Shown here: positions 26,281 to 34,927 of the stretch, piece after piece
Position numbering within the stretch: position 1 is the stretch's first letter
Layout of the letters: the number at the start of each line of letters is the position of its first letter
Source: Acidobacteria bacterium Ga0077534
Lineage (GTDB): Bacteria > Acidobacteriota > Blastocatellia > Pyrinomonadales > Pyrinomonadaceae
Direction: 5' to 3'
NCBI GenBank assembly: GCA_001464455.1
Contig: LNEI01000018.1
Span: 124,001 to 188,000, forward strand
Length of the DNA: 64,000 nucleotides
Position numbers and translations under genes: made by a program
Notes under the pieces: generated by a model
What the model was told of the DNA's origin: nothing
The model's input: only the letters and a program-made list of their open reading frames with translations
Databases searched by the model: none

Positions 26281-27348
26281 ATGGCAAAAACAAGCGAAAA
26301 TCCTCTTTTTGTGCCTCAGCGCGAAAAAGCGGGTGCCCAGACCTTCAGCAAATATGCGTATCAATATCATTGGGGTCTTTACCGAGTTCTGCAAGAGCAT
26401 AAAGGAAATCGGGAGTATGCCCTATTCGTCGAAGTCCACGAGGACGTTGTACTTGCCGATTCCTTGGACGCCGTGAAAGCCAGGTTCGAGTTTAATCAGG
26501 TGAAGACGAACGCGACGAAATTTACAATACAAGGACTGACAAAACTCAAAAACGGAAGTTCTGTACTCGGCAAACTAGTTAGCAATACGAAAAACGAAAG
26601 ATACGCTAAGAAGTTAAAAAGCCTTAATCTAGTCAACGTCAAAGGATTCAGCCTCCCACTAAAGACTGACGGCCTTAACCTCAAAAAGATTTGCCTGGAT
26701 GATCTCCACGCCGACACGAATAAAGCTCTTTTGGATGCGATTTCACAAGAAATCTCAATCAAGGAACTTCCGAAAACGCTGAATTTCCTGCTACCTGACC
26801 TTTCTGATCAGAACTTTCAGGATTTGATAGTTGCAGAGATTGCCAATACAGTTTCGTCGCTGTTCGTTGGGCATCTGTACGAACCCAAGGAAATCTACAG
26901 AGTGCTTTACGACGATATAACTCGAAAAGGGATGACGACGTTCGACATAAGAAACTGGGAGGAATTCTTAGAGGGAAAAGCTCTTACGTCGGACACGGTG
27001 ACTCGTGTGATCAACGAGTTTACCGATTTAAAGGATGAAGCATCGATTAAGGCAGAGTTTGCAGCTATCGCTACAGAACTTGGCTTGAACGCAATAGCTT
27101 CCAAATCCCTACAACAAAGTTTCAACCGGTATCGACGGGGAAGAATTGCAACGAGAAGCACGTTGCAAATCGACACAACAAGGGAAATATCGACGAAGCT
27201 AAGAGCAGCTGTGGATTCGGGAATCGTCAATATGAATGAACTCCTCGAACACGTTAGTTCGCAATTACCCAAGGGAATCACAAAACAATTTACCACAGAG
27301 GACGAAACGAAGGCCGCGATCATTTACGAGTGGATATGCCTAGAATAA
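26281..27348 (+). CDS. DUF4297-family nuclease (Cap4/LmuA-like defence effector)
   Basis: A 355-residue protein with an N-terminal DUF4297-type PD-(D/E)xK nuclease domain: FSKYAYQYHWGLYRVL near residue 20, VEVHEDVV near 52 and FEFNQVKT near 69-76, which carry the Asp/Glu and the QxK of the active site. The remaining 250 residues are helical and poorly known. DUF4297 nucleases are effectors in Cap4 (CBASS) and Lamassu (LmuA). The gene lies two bases after hsdS and 51 bases before a SMC/Rad50-like ATPase gene, the classic Lamassu pairing, all inside a type I restriction operon. The base composition is visibly richer in A and T than hsdM or hsdR. Confidence 0.75.
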   Translation: MAKTSENPLFVPQREKAGAQTFSKYAYQYHWGLYRVLQEHKGNREYALFVEVHEDVVLADSLDAVKARFEFNQVKTNATKFTIQGLTKLKNGSSVLGKLVSNTKNERYAKKLKSLNLVNVKGFSLPLKTDGLNLKKICLDDLHADTNKALLDAISQEISIKELPKTLNFLLPDLSDQNFQDLIVAEIANTVSSLFVGHLYEPKEIYRVLYDDITRKGMTTFDIRNWEEFLEGKALTSDTVTRVINEFTDLKDEASIKAEFAAIATELGLNAIASKSLQQSFNRYRRGRIATRSTLQIDTTREISTKLRAAVDSGIVNMNELLEHVSSQLPKGITKQFTTEDETKAAIIYEWICLE

Positions 27349-27399
27349 CGAACATAGAAAATTACAAATTGTTGATTAGAAATTTACGGATAAGAAAAC

Positions 27400-29127
27400 A
27401 TGAGAAACTTAAGGTTCAATCGTCTGCTAATTCTAAGCAGTTCCGAAAGGTCGGGAAATGCGTTTCAATTCCAGGACAAGATCAACTTGATAACCGCGAC
27501 AGAGAATAATGTAGGAAAGTCTACTTTAGTTCAATTAATTTTCTGGACACTTGGGTGTGAGTTTCCGTTTGATACGACGTGGACAAATCTCGATTGCAAA
27601 ACCATTGTCGAATTTACGGTAAATCGTGATCAATACAAAGTCCACCGGTATCAGGACCGAGTCCGGCTTATAAAAGGCGACGAAGAAATACAGCGCTTTG
27701 ATAAGATCACAGGCGAATATGCCCGTGTCTTTTCTGAAATCGTGGATTTTAAACTTTTATTGCCAAATCGCCAGGATCGCTTAGAAATTCCTCCGCCAGC
27801 TTACTATTTCCTGCCTTTCTATGTTGATCAAAAGAAGAGTTGGACAAAACCGTGGGATGGATTCGACAAACTTCACCAATACGAAAAATTCAAGCAAACA
27901 TTAGTTGATTATCACACGGGAATTTTGACTCCTGAGCATTTTAGAATCGAAGAAGAACGGCACGTAAAGCAGGCCGAAAAGAAACTAATCGATGAAAGTC
28001 TTGGAAAATTCACTGCGGCTCTTGAAGTCGTTTCGAAGTACATCCCCAAGATAAGCGAAGCCGTAACGACCAATGAAGAATCATTTCAAGCTATGACAGA
28101 CGAGATTCGAAATGTATTGACTTCGTTGGCCAAAAAACAAGAGAAGCTTCTTGATGCCTACGCTACCGATGAGGCTGAAAAGACCTTTTTGACCCATCAA
28201 AAAAGCATTGCCGTTCAAGTTGCAGAACAACTTGAGCTTGACTATAAGTTCTCGGTCGAAAACGTCGAGGGCGACCTCCTCGAATGTCCTCTCTGTGGAA
28301 CAGAACATCGCAACACAGCGGTTGAAAGAGCTTCGATGCTTGCCGACAAACAAAAAGCAAGCAATCAGCTTAAAGATATAGACTCAGCCCTCAAAATTGT
28401 CAGTAATCGCGTAGAAAAGGCGGCTCGAGAATTAACCGCAACTCGCGTCGAGATAAGCCAATTGCACTCGAAATACTTAGTCATAGAAGACGGACAACAA
28501 ACGCAAGACCTTACCTCGATTATTGAGAGTATCGCAGGCCGTTCCATCGAAGATAAAGTCAAAACGGATCAAGAAGCAAAGATGGGTCAAAGCTATTCTA
28601 CGGAACAAGACTTGAAACGACTTCGAAAAGAACAAAGAGAATTACGGCTTAAGGAGAGGACGGAAGAAATACACGCATTTTTCAATAACACGTTCATCCA
28701 ATATGCCCAGATATTAAAAGCTGACGAAGTAAATCTATCCGCGATTCGAAAACCGACCGATTACACAAAGGTTGAAAAGGAGGGCGGTGCAGCGGAAAAT
28801 ACGCGTGTTACCCTTGCGTATTTTCTTGCCATCTACACAGTCGTTGAGAAATACGGAAGCAGCGTTCTTGCCCCGTTGGTGATCGATACGCCAAACCAAC
28901 ACGAGCAATCAGAACCCAATTATGAGAGCATTCTTCATCTCATTTTGAACGGTGTTTCCACTGAAGCTCAGATATTTCTCTGCGCGATGAAGAACCCTCA
29001 TCTCGAACAGTTCTTTCCGAACGCAAATGTTGTCGAATTAGAAGAAACTCGACTTCTGGACAGCGAAAAGTTCGACATCATCAAGCCAGAGTTTGATCTA
29101 TTTGTCCAACAGGAACTCGAACAGTGA
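27400..29127 (+). CDS. Rad50/SMC-like ATPase (LmuB-like)
   Basis: A 575-residue ABC-type ATPase. Walker A is ATENNVGKST at residues 33-42; two long coiled-coil stretches (about 190-290 and 310-440) flank a zinc-hook motif CPLC at 296-299 as in Rad50; the Walker B region is LVIDTPNQ near 493. Lamassu systems pair such an SMC-family sensor with a nuclease effector, here the upstream DUF4297 protein. The protein is short for LmuB, meaning a compact coiled coil. Its stop overlaps the GTG start of hsdR by four bases, so the pair is part of the hsd transcript. Confidence 0.78.
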   Translation: MRNLRFNRLLILSSSERSGNAFQFQDKINLITATENNVGKSTLVQLIFWTLGCEFPFDTTWTNLDCKTIVEFTVNRDQYKVHRYQDRVRLIKGDEEIQRFDKITGEYARVFSEIVDFKLLLPNRQDRLEIPPPAYYFLPFYVDQKKSWTKPWDGFDKLHQYEKFKQTLVDYHTGILTPEHFRIEEERHVKQAEKKLIDESLGKFTAALEVVSKYIPKISEAVTTNEESFQAMTDEIRNVLTSLAKKQEKLLDAYATDEAEKTFLTHQKSIAVQVAEQLELDYKFSVENVEGDLLECPLCGTEHRNTAVERASMLADKQKASNQLKDIDSALKIVSNRVEKAARELTATRVEISQLHSKYLVIEDGQQTQDLTSIIESIAGRSIEDKVKTDQEAKMGQSYSTEQDLKRLRKEQRELRLKERTEEIHAFFNNTFIQYAQILKADEVNLSAIRKPTDYTKVEKEGGAAENTRVTLAYFLAIYTVVEKYGSSVLAPLVIDTPNQHEQSEPNYESILHLILNGVSTEAQIFLCAMKNPHLEQFFPNANVVELEETRLLDSEKFDIIKPEFDLFVQQELEQ

Positions 29128-32100
29128 AACCAATCAACGAAAACCATATCGAACAGTACGCCATAGAAGAATTGCAGGCTCTTGGGTACGATTACGTTTA
29201 TGGGCCGGAGATCGAAAGGGAAGATTTTGGGCAGGTTGTTCTGGTCGAGCGTTTGCGGCGGCAAGTTGCGGTTATCAACCCTGATATTCCCGAAGAGGCG
29301 AGAGAACAGGCGATCCAAAAGGTTTTGCGGATATTCTCGCCGGACCTTTTGGCGAATAACGAGACATTTCACGAGTTCCTGATCGAGAAAGTCAGAATCC
29401 CATATCAAAAAGACGGTTTCGAACGCAGCCATGAGGTTGCACTGATTGATTTTGAGAATCCGGCGAACAATGAATTCCTCGTCGTCAACCAGTTCACGAT
29501 CACCGAAAACAACCAAAACAAACGGCCCGATGTTCTGCTGTTTGTAAACGGCATTCCTTTGGTCGTGATCGAGCTAAAAGGAGCCGCGGACGAAAAGGCA
29601 ACGATCCGTTCGGCGTTCGAGCAGATACAAACTTACAAATCGGTTATCCCAAGCCTCTTTACCTATAACGCGATCTGCGTTATCTCTGACGGACTCGACG
29701 CAAAAGCCGGCAGTTTGTCGGCGGGCTATTCCAGATTTATGAACTGGAAGACCGCAGACGGTAAGAAAGACGCTTCGAAATATATCCCGCAACTCGAAAC
29801 CTTGATAAAAGGAATGCTCAACAAGGAAACGCTTCTCGACCTTGTACGCAATTTTATCGTCTTCGAAAAGTCCGCCGCGAAGGATTTAAAGACAGGCCTC
29901 ACCACCGTAAACACAGTTAAGAAACTCGCAGCTTATCATCAGTATTACGCGGTAAATAAAGCTATCGAATCAACGCTCAGTGCGTCATCGGAAAGCGGAG
30001 ATCGTCGCGGCGGCGTTGTTTGGCATACGCAAGGAAGCGGAAAGTCGCTCTCGATGGTTTTCTATACCGGAAAACTCGTCGTTCGGCTAAATAATCCGAC
30101 CGTTGTCGTCATTACTGACCGTAATGATCTCGACGAACAGTTATTCGACACTTTTTCAGGAGCAAAACAGCTTTTACGACAAGAGCCAGTTCAGGCAAAC
30201 AGCCGCGAACATCTCAAGGAACTTCTAAAAGTCGCCAGCGGCGGGATCGTGTTTACGACGATACAGAAATTTCTTCCGACGGACGGCGGCTCGGTTTACG
30301 AGCAGCTTTCGGACAGATCGAATATTGTCGTCATCGTCGATGAAGCTCATCGAACGCAATATGGATTTGAAGCAAAGGTTCTCGATGAGGTCGATAAAGA
30401 TACAAAGGAAGTTATCGGGCAACGAATAGCTTACGGTTTCGCAAAGTATCTGCGTGATGCGCTGCCGGATGCGACATATATCGGTTTTACCGGAACTCCG
30501 ATAGAAAGCGACGACGTAAACACGCCGCAGGTATTTGGGAATTATGTAGATAAATACGACATTCGCGATGCCGTCGAAGACGGAGCGACCGTAAAGATAA
30601 TCTACGAGAGCCGTTTGGCAAAGGTAACGCTGACGGAAGAAGGAACGCAGCTTCTAAAACAATTCGACGAGGAACTACAGGAAGACGAAGAAGTCAGCGA
30701 CCGCCAAAAAGCTAAATCAAAATGGACCCGGATCGAGGCAATCGTCGGAAACGAAAGTCGCGTAAAGAATCTGGCGGCCGATATCGTTTCGCATTTTGAA
30801 GCAAGACGAGCGGGCAGCGTCGGAAAGGCAATGATCGTCGCCATGAGCCGAAGAATTGCGGTTGACCTTTACGAACAGATAATCGCTCTTCGCCCCGATT
30901 GGCACGACAGCGATAAATCGAAAGGAAAGATAAAGGTTGTAATGACCGCGTCGAGCTCCGACGGCCCGGCGATGGAAAGGCATCATACGAGCAAGACCGA
31001 ACGGCGAGCTTTGGCAGATAGATTTAAGGACGTAGATGATCCGCTACAGATCGTAATTGTTCGCGACATGTGGCTGACAGGTTTTGATGCTCCGTGTTTA
31101 GATACATTATATGTAGACAAGCCAATGCGCGGCCACAGCTTGATGCAGGCGATCGCGCGCGTCAATCGAGTGTTCCGCGACAAGAAAGGCGGACTTGTTG
31201 TCGATTATCTCGGACTCGCAACCGATCTAAAGAAAGCCCTTTCCTTCTATTCAGACGCCGGGGGAAAAGGCGACCCGACAGAAAGCATTGAACAAGCCGT
31301 AAATGCCATGCAAGAAAAGCATGAAGTCGTTCGGCAGATGTTCGCGGAAACAAGCAGATCACAAGAAGACATTCTTGCAGAATCGCCGGACGCTTATCCG
31401 GTCGGGAATGCTTTTAATTACGACCGATTTTTCCGCGCCGACTCTAAAGGCAAGATGGAAATAATCTTGCAGGCGGAAGAACACATTCTCGGACTGTCGG
31501 ACGGAAAAGAAAGATTCGCCCGCGAGGTTGCGCTTCTCGGTCAGGCCTTTGCTTTATCATTGCCTCAGCTCGCTGCGATGAAGATTGCTGAAGATGTCGC
31601 TTTCTTTCAAGCCGTAAGGGCTCGTCTCGTAAAATTCGAAGGCACCGGAACCGGAAGATCTGATGCAGAGATAGAAACCGCGATAAAACAGATCGTCGAT
31701 AGTGCTCTGAGCAGCGACCAGGTAATAGATATCTTCGAAGCAGCCGGAATCGAGAAGCCGGAAATCTCTATTCTTTCCGACGAGTTCCTCTTAGAAGTAA
31801 AAGGAATGAAGCACAAGAATCTTGCTTTGGAACTATTGAAGAAGATTCTTAACGACGAGATCAAAACAAGAGCAAAAACGAACCTCGTAAAAAGCAAGGC
31901 GTTGCTGGAAATGCTCGAAGGTGCGGTAAAGAGATATCAAAACAATCTGCTCTCGACCGCCGAGATCATCGAGGAACTAATAAGAATCGCGAATGAAGTA
32001 AAAGAATCGGACAAACAAGGCGAACAGCTTGGACTGACCTACGACGAAGTAGCTTTCTATAACGCGCTCGAAGTAAACGAAAGCGCGGTGCAAGTTCTCG

Positions 32101-32321
32101 GTGATGAGACCTTAAGAGACATTGCCCGAGAGATCGCGGACAAGGTGAGAAACAATAACTTTATCGACTGGACGATAAGAGAAAGCGCGCGGGCAAATCT
32201 CATGAGATTGGTCAGCCGAACTTTGCGCAAACATGGCTATCCGCCGGATAAACAACAGAAGGCAGTGGATACGATCTTGAGGCAGGCCGAGCTCATTGCA
32301 GACTTAACGTCGGGAAAATGA
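29124..32321 (+). CDS. hsdR: type I restriction endonuclease subunit R
   Basis: A 1065-residue HsdR. The N-terminal nuclease is shown by RPDVLLFVNGIPLVVIELKG (residues about 133-153). The SF2 translocase has Walker A TQGSGKS near 303, DEAH near 406, GFTGTPIE near 453 and motif VI in ARVNRVFRDKKGG near 678. The C-terminal region (about 860-1065) matches the helical domain that docks on the methylase. It starts at a GTG overlapping the ATPase gene stop. All parts needed for ATP-driven translocation and cleavage appear intact. It closes the five-gene operon. Confidence 0.96.
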   Translation: MKPINENHIEQYAIEELQALGYDYVYGPEIEREDFGQVVLVERLRRQVAVINPDIPEEAREQAIQKVLRIFSPDLLANNETFHEFLIEKVRIPYQKDGFERSHEVALIDFENPANNEFLVVNQFTITENNQNKRPDVLLFVNGIPLVVIELKGAADEKATIRSAFEQIQTYKSVIPSLFTYNAICVISDGLDAKAGSLSAGYSRFMNWKTADGKKDASKYIPQLETLIKGMLNKETLLDLVRNFIVFEKSAAKDLKTGLTTVNTVKKLAAYHQYYAVNKAIESTLSASSESGDRRGGVVWHTQGSGKSLSMVFYTGKLVVRLNNPTVVVITDRNDLDEQLFDTFSGAKQLLRQEPVQANSREHLKELLKVASGGIVFTTIQKFLPTDGGSVYEQLSDRSNIVVIVDEAHRTQYGFEAKVLDEVDKDTKEVIGQRIAYGFAKYLRDALPDATYIGFTGTPIESDDVNTPQVFGNYVDKYDIRDAVEDGATVKIIYESRLAKVTLTEEGTQLLKQFDEELQEDEEVSDRQKAKSKWTRIEAIVGNESRVKNLAADIVSHFEARRAGSVGKAMIVAMSRRIAVDLYEQIIALRPDWHDSDKSKGKIKVVMTASSSDGPAMERHHTSKTERRALADRFKDVDDPLQIVIVRDMWLTGFDAPCLDTLYVDKPMRGHSLMQAIARVNRVFRDKKGGLVVDYLGLATDLKKALSFYSDAGGKGDPTESIEQAVNAMQEKHEVVRQMFAETSRSQEDILAESPDAYPVGNAFNYDRFFRADSKGKMEIILQAEEHILGLSDGKERFAREVALLGQAFALSLPQLAAMKIAEDVAFFQAVRARLVKFEGTGTGRSDAEIETAIKQIVDSALSSDQVIDIFEAAGIEKPEISILSDEFLLEVKGMKHKNLALELLKKILNDEIKTRAKTNLVKSKALLEMLEGAVKRYQNNLLSTAEIIEELIRIANEVKESDKQGEQLGLTYDEVAFYNALEVNESAVQVLGDETLRDIAREIADKVRNNNFIDWTIRESARANLMRLVSRTLRKHGYPPDKQQKAVDTILRQAELIADLTSGK

Positions 32322-32687
32322 GTTGCTTAACTGTTTAGCCAAGATGAGACGTATTTATTTGGGCATTGATGCGAGACCCCGGCCTAAAATCGCCCCGGGG
32401 CTCCTGAAGGATTAAACGGGACAACTAAAATATGCCGGTCGGTATCATGTAGCAAATGCACTGAAGAAGCACAGCGAAATCACAGAGGAAACACAGAAAA
32501 CACACACAACGACACAGTGAGAATACAGAGATTTACAGAGATTTTGTTGCGGCAATTTCACGTAAATCTCACGTAAATCTTACGTAGGCCGTGCGGAAAT
32601 CTCACATTCACATATGGAACCGTTATCCAAGTCGGATACGGATAACTGCTTTACACGCAAACCACATCGTGATTCTATTTTCTTTTC
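32322..32687. other. intergenic region between hsdR and the integrase gene
   Basis: No gene is supported in these 366 bases between two convergent genes. Visible are an imperfect hairpin GAGACCCCGG/CCGGGGCTC at about 32369-32402, an ACACAGAAA-rich stretch (32460-32515), and direct repeats ACGTAAATCT at 32560-32569 and 32571-32580 with a third partial copy at 32582. The repeats resemble iterons or recombinase arm sites. Confidence 0.4.
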
Positions 32688-33812
32688 TTAGATCCCTGTA
32701 GCAGCCCTCCGAGCTGGTTCAGAGTCAGATCGTCCGCGCACCTGTTCTTCCATCCGGAGCATCGCCTCAAACTGGTGTTTTTCTGATGGATGGGCATAAC
32801 GGGTAACCATCGATAATGTTGAATGGCCAAGAAGGGCCTGAAGGGTAATCAAATCACCCCCGGACTCAAGAAAACGTGTAGCAAATGTGTGTCGAAGATC
32901 ATATAGTCGGAAATGATCGACGCCGGATCGTCTTAAAGCTCCTGCGTGAGCCGTTTTCAGAGTTGTAAGGGGACTTTCAGTCGCGTCGGATTTGAATAAG
33001 TAATTGCTCGGAACATCGCGAATACGTCGTAGAACTAGATCACGCACGCGCCGCGTCATGGGTATCTTGCGTTTTGCAGCCTTTGTTTTGCCGACAGGAA
33101 CAAGGATGAAATTCTGATCGATGTTCACGTTTCGCCTCTCAATACTCGCCACCTCGTCCGGACGCATTCCTGTATCCGCCATCACAGTAGCAAAATCTTG
33201 AAGTGGCTGGCTCGCGGCCATGAGGTACTTCATTTCCTCCTCAACCGTTATGACCCTCGTGTGAGACTTTTCTTCGGATAGCAATTTAACGCGGCTTACT
33301 GGATTTTTTACAAGGATATCTCGACGGATATAGTAATTGAATAGCATCTTCAGAAGTGCGAGTTCCCTATTTACTGTCGCCGGTTTCAATGGAGTCGGCT
33401 TCCAGTCCGTTTTCGAATGACGCTGCTTTGTTGCCGCACTTCGGGGCTTTGTTCGTTCCGTACTTCGCCAGATTTTAAAGCGTTCTATGTCATCGGCAAA
33501 AATTTCGCTGATTGGGCTATCTCGGAAGAAACGAAGCGGCGCCTGGCTGGAGTTGATGTAAGAGCGAACAGTATTCGGCTTCCCTTTATGTTCGATCGCT
33601 GACCAATCAAGAAACTCGCGGACAGCCTGATCAAAATTGGGCGCTTTACGTTTTTCAGTCAGGCCAACTCCGTCCTTTGCCAGTTGGGTGCGGTAGGCTC
33701 GTTCGTACGCCTCCGCGTCTCTCTTGTTCTTACATCCTGTAGATTTCTGAAAGTGACGATGTTCATGCTGAAAACTCATCCACCAGATCGAACCGCGTTT
33801 ATATAAAGCCAT
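32688..33812 (-). CDS. tyrosine recombinase (integrase) of the island
   Basis: A 374-residue phage-type integrase. The N-terminal part has the Arm/SAM-like layout (MALYKRGSIWWMSF..., core-binding domain about 70-150). Catalytic residues are visible: an Arg in TGMRPDEV, Arg307 and His308 (YDLRHTF), His330 (LGHST) and the nucleophile Tyr339 (VTRY). It is thus likely active and is the best candidate for insertion at tRNA-Thr. It lies 9.6 kb from the left end, between the restriction operon and the replication genes, rather than next to an attachment site. It is preceded by two bases by the zinc-ribbon gene at 33815, so both form one operon. Confidence 0.93.
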   Translation of the reverse strand: MALYKRGSIWWMSFQHEHRHFQKSTGCKNKRDAEAYERAYRTQLAKDGVGLTEKRKAPNFDQAVREFLDWSAIEHKGKPNTVRSYINSSQAPLRFFRDSPISEIFADDIERFKIWRSTERTKPRSAATKQRHSKTDWKPTPLKPATVNRELALLKMLFNYYIRRDILVKNPVSRVKLLSEEKSHTRVITVEEEMKYLMAASQPLQDFATVMADTGMRPDEVASIERRNVNIDQNFILVPVGKTKAAKRKIPMTRRVRDLVLRRIRDVPSNYLFKSDATESPLTTLKTAHAGALRRSGVDHFRLYDLRHTFATRFLESGGDLITLQALLGHSTLSMVTRYAHPSEKHQFEAMLRMEEQVRGRSDSEPARRAATGI

Positions 33813-33814
33813 CT

Positions 33815-34585
33815 TTATTGTTTCCTCCTTTCCTCTTTCAGTTCTTTCAAAGCCCGATTTGCATTGTATTTTGATCGCTGCTCCTCTGTTGTCTTGTCAC
33901 GCCATTTGCGGGTACGAAGAACATTCGCACACGGCCGCGAGCAGCCTTTCTGGTCCTTTCGAGAGAGCCAAAACACCCGCCGACAAGCAGGGCATCGCTT
34001 CATTTTGCTAAGGTCAGCTCCAATTAGTGCATTTGTAAGTTCATCTGGAACTAGTACGAGAGCATTGTCCGCTAATCCGACGTTTGCAGTAAAAATGTCC
34101 GGTACCGGAATTAAGACTTTGATGTCGTCCGGGACGCCCTCTCGTTGTTCAAGATAGTCAAGCAACTTATAGATCCGGTGGTAATGGCTCCGAAACCGTT
34201 CATATCGGTCTGCAGATTCAAGAATCGACCGCCTCGCCCACTGTAGGAAAAAATCTTGATTAGTGTTCAACTCAGCGGAAAAAGACTCGAGTGATAGCGG
34301 GTCGGGACTGAAGGTCGCGACAGCGATGTAATCCTCAAATATTCGTTCGACGCTAAGGTCTAATCCTATTTCTTTAGCAATCGCGGAGGGCAGAACCGCA
34401 AGACTCTTTTCCAACCGTTCAAGAACCTTAGCGGTGTAGTCCTGGCTTCCAGAGATGGTGCTCCAGTCGACCTCATCTGGGCCGACAGACACTGAATGTA
34501 AGCACGTCCCCGGATCCACGAGACTTACGAAGTCTATAAGCTCCCGAACATTCTCCTGCTGTATGGAATTAAGAATATTGCTCAT
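33815..34585 (-). CDS. CGNR-type zinc-ribbon protein, putative regulator
   Basis: A 256-residue protein whose C-terminal 65 residues carry a zinc ribbon: MKRCPACRRVFWLSRKDQ followed by KGCSRPCANVLR and a strongly basic helix (KELKEERRKQ). This is the pattern of CGNR/ABATE-type DNA-binding proteins. The N-terminal 190 residues are helical and acidic without a motif I know. It is transcribed divergently from the excisionase-like gene across a 99-base region with two inverted repeats, and is co-transcribed with the integrase, so a role in controlling integration or replication is reasonable. Confidence 0.65.
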   Translation of the reverse strand: MSNILNSIQQENVRELIDFVSLVDPGTCLHSVSVGPDEVDWSTISGSQDYTAKVLERLEKSLAVLPSAIAKEIGLDLSVERIFEDYIAVATFSPDPLSLESFSAELNTNQDFFLQWARRSILESADRYERFRSHYHRIYKLLDYLEQREGVPDDIKVLIPVPDIFTANVGLADNALVLVPDELTNALIGADLSKMKRCPACRRVFWLSRKDQKGCSRPCANVLRTRKWRDKTTEEQRSKYNANRALKELKEERRKQ

Positions 34586-34598
34586 TATGTGACGCTTT

Positions 34599-34686
34599 GG
34601 ATGTCATTCTGACCTCTAAAGTACGTTGGGATAAAATAATCGCCTTCCCGTCTTTATATGCTATTCTGAATGCCATCCTAGCATAT
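34599..34686. promoter_or_regulatory. divergent control region with two nested inverted repeats
   Basis: GGATGTCATTC (34599-34609) and GAATGCCATCC (34668-34678) are inverted copies with one mismatch; ATATGCTA (34656-34663) and TAGCATAT (34679-34686) form a second perfect pair, the right half overlapping the start codon at 34685. The layout suggests operators controlling both the integrase operon and the excisionase/primase operon. Confidence 0.5.
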
Positions 34687-34927
34687 GGAGCAGTTTATGC
34701 AAGTACTCAAAAGCATCACCAATCAAAAAATGGCATGGAGCCTCGCCGAGATAGCTGAAGCCACCGGACTTAGCCTGAATTTTCTTCGTTATGAGGAGAG
34801 AAGGGGAAATATTAAATCAGTCAGGTTCGGCAGACGCGTGCTCATACTGAACGATGAAATGCGGCGCTATCTTACCGAAGGAAGCGTCGGCGGTCAATCA
34901 CTAGAATCCGGGATTTCTAATGAGTAA
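34685..34927 (+). CDS. excisionase-like winged HTH protein
   Basis: An 80-residue protein with a MerR/excisionase-type helix-turn-helix: WSLAEIAEATGLSLNFLRYEERRGNIKSVRFGRRVLILNDEM. Such small proteins help excision or regulate the control region of integrative elements. It overlaps the primase-helicase gene by eight bases and shares the divergent control region with the integrase operon. An alternative start at the internal ATG five codons downstream cannot be excluded. Confidence 0.75.
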   Translation: MEQFMQVLKSITNQKMAWSLAEIAEATGLSLNFLRYEERRGNIKSVRFGRRVLILNDEMRRYLTEGSVGGQSLESGISNE

